The notes below the pieces were generated by a model. That model searched no databases. It was not told the origin of the DNA and worked only from the letters and a program-made list of their open reading frames with translations. From the NCBI GenBank assembly GCA_021202835.1, contig JAJQCI010000227.1:1-10844 (forward strand): a stretch of 10,844 nt of DNA. Reading direction: 5' to 3'. Shown here piece by piece: positions 6,826-10,844 of the stretch. The translations under genes and the position numbers were made by a program. The DNA is from Clostridiales bacterium. Its GTDB lineage: Bacteria > Bacillota > Clostridia > Lachnospirales > CAG-274. Each line of letters begins with the position of its first letter. The first letter of the stretch is position 1.

Positions 6826-7422
6826 TCACCCCTTCTTAACGGAGAACTTGTTTTCTTCTCCGTGTATAAGTCTTATAATGTTGTCCTTATGCTTATAAAA
6901 GGCAACAACAGCCGCTATAACCATAAGGAAAATATATTCTTCGCCGTATTCTCCCGTGAAAATCATAAGCAGGGGATAAACTGCGACCATAACAAGGGAA
7001 GCAAGGGAAACATAGTGTTTAAGCTTAAAAACAATAAAGCCTATAACATATGTAATAAGGGCAAAAAGAGGGTTTATGCAGAGCATAAGCGCCAGTGAAC
7101 AGGCTATGCCCTTTCCGCCGTGAAAATTCATATAAAAGGGGAAGATATGGCCCAGAATACAGCCTACCGCCGCATACATTGAATATACCCCTTCTCCGAA
7201 AATAAGCCTTGCCAGAAAATAGGCAATGACAAGCTTTAAGAAGTCGCCGATGAACACGGCGATTCCCGCTTTTTTGCCCATAACTCTGAAGGCGTTTGTT
7301 GTGCCCGAGTTTCCGCTGCCCTGTTCTCTGATGTCAATATGGTTAAAAACCTTTCCTATTATATAGGCTGTTTGAAAAAGCCCTATAACATAGCCCAAAG
7401 CCAAACAAATTACTTTTTCCAT
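6826..7422 (-). CDS. plsY: Acyl-phosphate:glycerol-3-phosphate acyltransferase
   Basis: This membrane enzyme moves an acyl group from acyl-phosphate to glycerol-3-phosphate, forming lysophosphatidic acid, the first committed step of phospholipid synthesis in most Gram-positive bacteria. The 198-residue length is usual. The three family motifs are present: GSGNSGTTNAFR (35-46), HGGKGIA (101-107) and HKDNIIRLIHGEE (178-190), along with GHIFPFY (91-97). Hydrophobic segments near 3-22, 52-74, 82-100, 107-133, 138-156 and 160-176 are consistent with a polytopic protein. The ATG at 7422 has AAAGGGA six bases upstream and lies two bases after the der stop. Its product uses the glycerol-3-phosphate made by the next gene, gpsA. 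Identification is secure. Confidence 0.97.
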   Translation of the reverse strand: MEKVICLALGYVIGLFQTAYIIGKVFNHIDIREQGSGNSGTTNAFRVMGKKAGIAVFIGDFLKLVIAYFLARLIFGEGVYSMYAAVGCILGHIFPFYMNFHGGKGIACSLALMLCINPLFALITYVIGFIVFKLKHYVSLASLVMVAVYPLLMIFTGEYGEEYIFLMVIAAVVAFYKHKDNIIRLIHGEENKFSVKKG

Positions 7423-7424
7423 AA

Positions 7425-8747
7425 TCAGTCCCTTTCGTTCCTGTTTCTCGCTATAAAGTGTATAGGTGTGCCCACAAAGCCGAAAGCGTCTCTCAGCTGG
7501 TTTTCAATATAACGCTTATATGAAAAATGGAGAAGCTCCGTATTGTTGACGAAAATAACAAATGTAGGGGGCTTTACCGAAACCTGGGTCATATAATAAA
7601 TTTTGAGCTGTCTGCCTTTTTCGGCCGGAGGCTGGTTTATAGCCAAAGCTTCGGCTAAAACATCATTTAGAATGCCTGTTTGAATACGTCTTGCGCTGCT
7701 GTCATAAACACTGTCTATAAGGTCGAAAAGCTTTCCCACTCTCTGGCCGGTAAGGGCGGAGATGAAAATTTTGGGGGCATACTGCATATATTTAAGCTCA
7801 AGGTCAATATCCTTTGTGAACTTGTTTATAGTTTTGCCGTCCTTTTCGATGGAGTCCCACTTGTTTACGGCGATTATGCAGGCCTTTCCTGCCTCGTGGG
7901 CTATGCCGGCGATTTTAGTGTCCTGATCGGTAACGCCCTCGTTGGCGTCAATCAGAATTATGCATACGTCGCATCTTTCAACAGCCGCCACGGCACGTAT
8001 AATACTGTAGCGCTCTATATTTTCCTTTATTTTGCTTTTGCGCCTTATTCCGGCGGTGTCTATGAAAATGTATTTTCTGCCGTTTTTTTCATAGGATGTG
8101 TCTATGGCGTCTCTGGTGGTTCCGGCTATGTCGCTTACTATGACTCTTTCTTCACCCAGAATTTTATTTATAAGAGAGGATTTTCCTGCGTTGGGCTTGC
8201 CTACAACGGCAACCTTGACAACGTCCTCCTCTTCGGCTTCACCGTCGTCTTTAAAATGGGAACAGACCTCGTCAAGAAGATCTCCCAAGCCCATAGGCTG
8301 GCTTGCGGAAACGCCGAAGGGCTCGCCTAAGCCCAGCTCATAGAATTCATAGACGTCCATACTGAATTTTCTCAGGTCGTCAACCTTGTTTACAGCAAGA
8401 ACAACAGGCTTTTTTGCCTTTCTTAAAATATTGGCCACCTGAAAGTCGGCGTCTGTCACCCCTGTTCTTACGTCTGTAACGAAAATAATTACGTCCGCAA
8501 GGTCAATGGCAATCTGAGCCTGTTCATACATTCTTTTAAGCATAAAGTCGTCACTTTCGGGCTCAAGGCCTCCTGTGTCTATCATTGTAAATTTATATTT
8601 AAGCCATTCTCCCTCGGCATAAATTCTGTCTCTTGTAACGCCGGGAGTGTCTTCTACTATTGAAATTCTCTCTCCGGCTATTCTGTTAAACAGCGTCGAC
8701 TTTCCCACGTTGGGTCTGCCGACTATAGCAACTATTGGCTTCGCCAT
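7425..8747 (-). CDS. der: Ribosome biogenesis GTPase Der (EngA), two tandem G domains
   Basis: Der is an essential GTPase that helps assemble the 50S ribosomal subunit. The 440-residue protein has two GTPase domains in tandem. The first has GRPNVGKST (10-18), DTGG (57-60) and NKVD (120-123). The second has GKPNAGKSS (183-191), DTAG (230-233) and NKWD (295-298). The acidic linker between them (about 168-176) and the C-terminal KH-like domain (about 353-436), with PPTFVIFVN and FGFVGTPI, complete the standard architecture. The ATG at 8747 has GGAGG eight bases upstream, and this site overlaps the end of pgeF. A der-plsY-gpsA order is common in Clostridia and supports all three calls. Nothing appears missing or altered. 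Confidence 0.98.
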   Translation of the reverse strand: MAKPIVAIVGRPNVGKSTLFNRIAGERISIVEDTPGVTRDRIYAEGEWLKYKFTMIDTGGLEPESDDFMLKRMYEQAQIAIDLADVIIFVTDVRTGVTDADFQVANILRKAKKPVVLAVNKVDDLRKFSMDVYEFYELGLGEPFGVSASQPMGLGDLLDEVCSHFKDDGEAEEEDVVKVAVVGKPNAGKSSLINKILGEERVIVSDIAGTTRDAIDTSYEKNGRKYIFIDTAGIRRKSKIKENIERYSIIRAVAAVERCDVCIILIDANEGVTDQDTKIAGIAHEAGKACIIAVNKWDSIEKDGKTINKFTKDIDLELKYMQYAPKIFISALTGQRVGKLFDLIDSVYDSSARRIQTGILNDVLAEALAINQPPAEKGRQLKIYYMTQVSVKPPTFVIFVNNTELLHFSYKRYIENQLRDAFGFVGTPIHFIARNRNERD

Positions 8748-8753
8748 ATTTTT

Positions 8754-9563
8754 TTACCTCCGTAATTCCATAAAGGCCGCAAGACTGCCTCTTAAATCTC
8801 CCATAACTCTGTGGGAATAAAACAAATCACTGTGACATTTGGTACAAAGCCCTGCGGTTTCTGTATTTTCGGGCCTGATTCCGGCCCGAATGAGTATTTC
8901 TCTGTTCATGCCCTCCAAATCCAGAAGATATTTTCCTTTTTCATTGTCGGGCTTAAAATATTTATTCCAAAAATCAAACTTTTCCTCAAAGGCATTTTTT
9001 ACAACATTGTCAACCTGATAACAGCAGCCCCCTATGCAGGGGCCTATGCCGCAGAGAATATTTTTTCTTTCACAGCCGTAGTCTTTAACCATTTTTTCAA
9101 CTGTCTTCGCCCCTATTGAAAGAGCCGTGCCCCTCCAGCCGGAATGTGTAAGGGCTATAACCCTATTTACCGGGTCTAAAAAATAAAGGGGAGTACAGTC
9201 GGCGTGAAATGTCACCAAAACAATTTCGGGAATATTTGTAACAAGCCCGTCTTTGTCTTGAATTTCTCTTTCCTTAAAAAGGCCCTTTCCCCTGTCGGAG
9301 AGCTTTACGTCGTAAATTTCGTCCTTATGGGTCTGATGTGAAAAAACCGTGTTTCTGTAATCGGAGCCTATAGCGGAGCAGATTCTTCTGTAATTTTCAA
9401 CAACGTTTTCTCTTTTGTCGTGTTTGAAGCGTAAATTAAGAGAAGAAAGGCCCCCTTCGGAAACACCGCCTATTCTGGTTGAAAAGCAGTGGTTTACAAG
9501 CCCCGTATTTTCAAAGCTTTCGAAAACAAAATATATTAAGCCGTCTTTTTCAATTTTTTTCAT
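8754..9563 (-). CDS. pgeF: Peptidoglycan editing factor / purine nucleoside phosphorylase, YfiH (DUF152, multicopper-like) family
   Basis: Members of this family, once called laccase-domain proteins, act on purine nucleosides such as adenosine and inosine, and the Escherichia coli protein also prevents mis-incorporation of serine into peptidoglycan. Which role applies here is not known. The 269-residue protein shows HCFSTRIGGVSEGGLSSLNL (25-44), SHQTHKD (75-81), FHADCTPLYF (119-128), LTHSGWRGT (138-146) and GPCIGGCCYQV (174-184). The expected metal and active-site residues are visible: His79, Cys123, His140 and Arg144. A C-terminal CTKCHSDLFYSHR (240-252) is also typical. The ATG at 9563 lies four bases after the yraN stop, with AGGTGA just upstream. 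The neighbours are housekeeping genes, consistent with a widely conserved maintenance role. Confidence 0.92.
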   Translation of the reverse strand: MKKIEKDGLIYFVFESFENTGLVNHCFSTRIGGVSEGGLSSLNLRFKHDKRENVVENYRRICSAIGSDYRNTVFSHQTHKDEIYDVKLSDRGKGLFKEREIQDKDGLVTNIPEIVLVTFHADCTPLYFLDPVNRVIALTHSGWRGTALSIGAKTVEKMVKDYGCERKNILCGIGPCIGGCCYQVDNVVKNAFEEKFDFWNKYFKPDNEKGKYLLDLEGMNREILIRAGIRPENTETAGLCTKCHSDLFYSHRVMGDLRGSLAAFMELRR

Positions 9564-9567
9564 ATAG

Positions 9568-9922
9568 TCACCTAAGCATAAAAGCCCCTTCGAAGTGGTT
9601 TATTTCCCCCTCTGTTACGTCTATAACGTCAAACCTCATATCCCTGTCCCAGCTTAAATCATTGTCGGCCAAATAGATCTTGGCCGTATTGCAGATTTTT
9701 TTCTGTTTGGTTTTTGTAACAGCCTGAGAACCCGGGCCGTAAAGGTCCATCGTTCTGTATTTTACCTCGACAAAAACAAGAACATCGTCCTTTTCGGCGA
9801 TAATATCGATTTCTCCGCCCCGTTTAAAATAATTTCTCTCTAAAATTTTATAGCCCTTTGAGGTCAAATAGCGGCTTGCGGCTTCCTCCGCCGTATTTCC
9901 CCACTGTTTTTTTTGTAAGCAT
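9568..9922 (-). CDS. YraN-family PD-(D/E)XK nuclease-fold protein, reading frame broken by one base near the start
   Basis: YraN (UPF0102) proteins have an endonuclease-like fold and unproven function; they often follow rnhB, as here. Family signs are GYKILERN, RGGEIDIIA, VFVEVKYR and MRFDVIDV, with candidate metal-binding Asp and Glu-x-Lys in the usual places. The frame is open from stop to stop and upstream reads QWGNTAEEAASRY, plainly the conserved family N-terminus, yet it has no ATG, GTG or TTG before that stretch. An ATG at 9922, overlapping the rnhB stop as TGATG, is one base out of frame because of A8 at 9907-9914. With seven A residues the protein would be 117 residues beginning MLTKKQWGN, the normal size. 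Otherwise translation could begin only at TTG 9867, giving 99 residues without the conserved start. It may be a sequencing error, a phase switch, slippage or a decaying gene. Confidence 0.85.
9907..9914 (-). repeat. A8 homopolymer at the start of the YraN gene
   Basis: Eight A residues on the minus strand (T8 as written) lie nine bases into the gene counted from the ATG at 9922. One base fewer, or two more, would join that ATG to the YraN frame. The pgeF and gpsA genes also begin with A runs after ATG, but theirs are seven long and in frame. Confidence 0.9.
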
Positions 9923-10686
9923 CACAAAAACCCCTTTGTAAAGCTTCGCCTGTGAATTGGGCATAAGCCCTTTTCCTTTATTGCCCTTATGTGTTCGGCG
10001 GAGCCGTAGCCCTTGTTTCTTTCAAAGCCGTAGCCCGGATATTTTTCGGCCTCTTTAACCATAAGCCTGTCTCTTGTTACCTTTGCGATTATGCTTGCTG
10101 CGGCTATGGATATGCTTTGGGAATCTCCCTTTATAATGCCCTTTTGGGGAATGGCCAGCCCGGGAATCGTCAACGCATCTACAAGAACGAAGTCGGGCTT
10201 TACTTCAAGACCTGTTACGGCGTTTTTCATAGCCCTGAGGGTGGCTTGTAAAATGTTTATGCCGTCAATAACATCGTGACTCTCCATAGCTACGGAAACA
10301 GCCTCGGCGTTTTCAATAATAAGGCCGTAAAGCTCTCCACGCCGCTTTTCGGAAAGCTTTTTTGAATCATTTATATAGGGAATAAAACAGCCCTTCTTTA
10401 AAATAACCGCCGCCGTAACAACAGGCCCGGCCAAAGGCCCCCGGCCCACTTCGTCAACGCCGCAGATATAATTATTTCCCTCGGAAAAAAGCTCCTCTTC
10501 ATAAGCCCAAAGCCCCTTAACTCTTTCGGTTTCGTCAAGATATTTGTTATATCTTTTTAAAGCTGCCAAAACAGCCTTTTTAACCGAGCTTCTTTCGTCG
10601 TCTTCAAACTCCGAAACGGCCTCGAAAATATCTTCGGGAGAGGTGTTTTTTAATATTTCTTCAATTTCCTTTACCGGTTTGCGCAT
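9922..10686 (-). CDS. rnhB: Ribonuclease HII
   Basis: RNase HII cuts the RNA strand of RNA-DNA hybrids and removes single ribonucleotides from DNA, using Mg or Mn. Counting from the chosen start, the 254-residue protein has catalytic Asp78 and Glu79 in GVDEVGRGPLAGP, Asp170 in LVDAL and Asp188 in KGDSQS, plus NDSKKLSEKRR (106-116), AAASIIAKVTRD (195-206), and GYGFERNKGYG followed by HIRAIKEKG. The N-terminal helical extension of about 70 residues is usual in Bacillota. Two starts are possible: ATG at 10698, with no ribosome site, and ATG at 10686, preceded by GGGGGA at 10691-10696. The second is preferred, although the first would add only four residues. It is the promoter-proximal gene of the operon and its stop overlaps the YraN gene start region. 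Confidence 0.97.
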   Translation of the reverse strand: MRKPVKEIEEILKNTSPEDIFEAVSEFEDDERSSVKKAVLAALKRYNKYLDETERVKGLWAYEEELFSEGNNYICGVDEVGRGPLAGPVVTAAVILKKGCFIPYINDSKKLSEKRRGELYGLIIENAEAVSVAMESHDVIDGINILQATLRAMKNAVTGLEVKPDFVLVDALTIPGLAIPQKGIIKGDSQSISIAAASIIAKVTRDRLMVKEAEKYPGYGFERNKGYGSAEHIRAIKEKGLCPIHRRSFTKGFL

Positions 10687-10690
10687 AATA

Positions 10691-10696
10691 TCCCCC
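10691..10696 (-). promoter_or_regulatory. rnhB: Ribosome binding site that decides the rnhB start
   Basis: GGGGGA on the minus strand stands four bases before the ATG at 10686. The upstream ATG at 10698 has only A/T-rich sequence before it, so this site favours the downstream start. Confidence 0.6.
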
Positions 10697-10715
10697 ATTT
10701 TGAATAATCAACCTA

Positions 10716-10744
10716 ATTATACACCATTTCGAATAAAATTAAAA
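10716..10744 (-). promoter_or_regulatory. rnhB: Probable sigma-A promoter of the rnhB operon
   Basis: On the minus strand there is a perfect TATAAT -10 box (10716-10721). Seventeen bases upstream is TTTTAA (10739-10744), a poor match to TTGACA. Transcription would begin near 10709, giving a leader of roughly 23 bases to the preferred rnhB start. The region further upstream is rich in A and T and could serve as an UP element. The perfect -10 and position directly before the first gene support the call; the weak -35 lowers confidence. Confidence 0.6.
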
Positions 10745-10790
10745 GCCCTTATTTTAAAAAACTAAAAATAGTGAATTTGTTTTGTTTTTC

Positions 10791-10819
10791 TTGACAATGC
10801 TCCGATTACTTGCTAATAT
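10791..10819 (+). promoter_or_regulatory. Strong sigma-A-type promoter for a divergent gene
   Basis: TTGACA (10791-10796) matches the -35 consensus exactly. After a 17-base spacer comes TAATAT (10814-10819), which matches four of six -10 bases and is preceded by TGC, an extended -10 TGn motif. Transcription should begin near 10826, leaving a leader of only about 15 bases before the ATG at 10841. Confidence 0.8.
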
Positions 10820-10828
10820 TTTAAGTAT

Positions 10829-10834
10829 GGAGAG
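10829..10834 (+). promoter_or_regulatory. Ribosome binding site of the divergent gene
   Basis: GGAGAG lies six bases before the ATG at 10841, an ideal distance. It identifies that ATG as the start of a gene that continues past the window. Confidence 0.7.
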
Positions 10835-10840
10835 TGTTAT

Positions 10841-10844
10841 ATGA
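10841..10844 (+). CDS. Start codon of an unidentified plus-strand gene (cut by window edge)
   Basis: Only ATG plus one base is inside the window, so the product cannot be known. The start is supported by a promoter and ribosome site at proper distances. It is the only supported plus-strand gene in the window and is divergent from the rnhB operon. Confidence 0.55.

Noticed and set aside
7680..8330. Open plus-strand frame of 216 codons opposite der
   Set aside because: Der is intact on the other strand with all GTPase motifs. The antisense frame has no recognisable motif or start signal and is a shadow.

Overview
The window looks like chromosome of a low-to-mid GC, spore-forming Gram-positive anaerobe in the class Clostridia. 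The grounds are strong purine-rich Shine-Dalgarno sites ahead of nearly every gene, several GTG starts, dense overlapping gene packing, a GerW/YtfJ sporulation protein next to a DUF2953 (YtfI-like) protein, PlsY acyltransferase, and a cytoplasmic GH43 glycosidase of the kind found in gut or plant-fibre fermenters. The species cannot be named from this evidence.

Layout. Twelve genes run on the minus strand from about 10,690 down to 577 with gaps of 25 bases or fewer, or short overlaps. In transcription order they are rnhB (RNase HII), a YraN-family nuclease-fold gene, pgeF (YfiH family), der, plsY, gpsA, a GH43 glycosidase, a 101-residue unknown, a DUF2953 protein, gerW, a two-helix membrane protein and guaA. 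A good -10 box lies just upstream of rnhB, and no clear promoter or terminator interrupts the series, so it reads as one long operon, possibly with internal promoters that cannot be seen by eye. The functions are mixed: RNA removal from DNA, purine salvage or oxidation, ribosome assembly, phospholipid precursor synthesis (GpsA makes glycerol-3-phosphate and PlsY acylates it), sugar-polymer breakdown, spore functions and GMP synthesis.

The left edge (1-268) carries the beginning of an AT-rich D12-class DNA adenine methyltransferase gene, also on the minus strand. It is separated from guaA by a 308-base gene-free stretch with several inverted and direct repeats. It is the only clearly accessory-looking gene. 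The right edge has a well-formed sigma-A-type promoter on the plus strand, with ribosome binding site and ATG; this divergent gene is cut off after its start codon.

Most of the window is ordinary housekeeping. The most notable anomaly is in the YraN gene: its natural ATG overlaps the rnhB stop codon but is out of frame with the rest of the protein because of a run of eight A residues. Removing one A restores a full-length, family-typical protein. I see no strong evidence of a new multi-gene system in the window.
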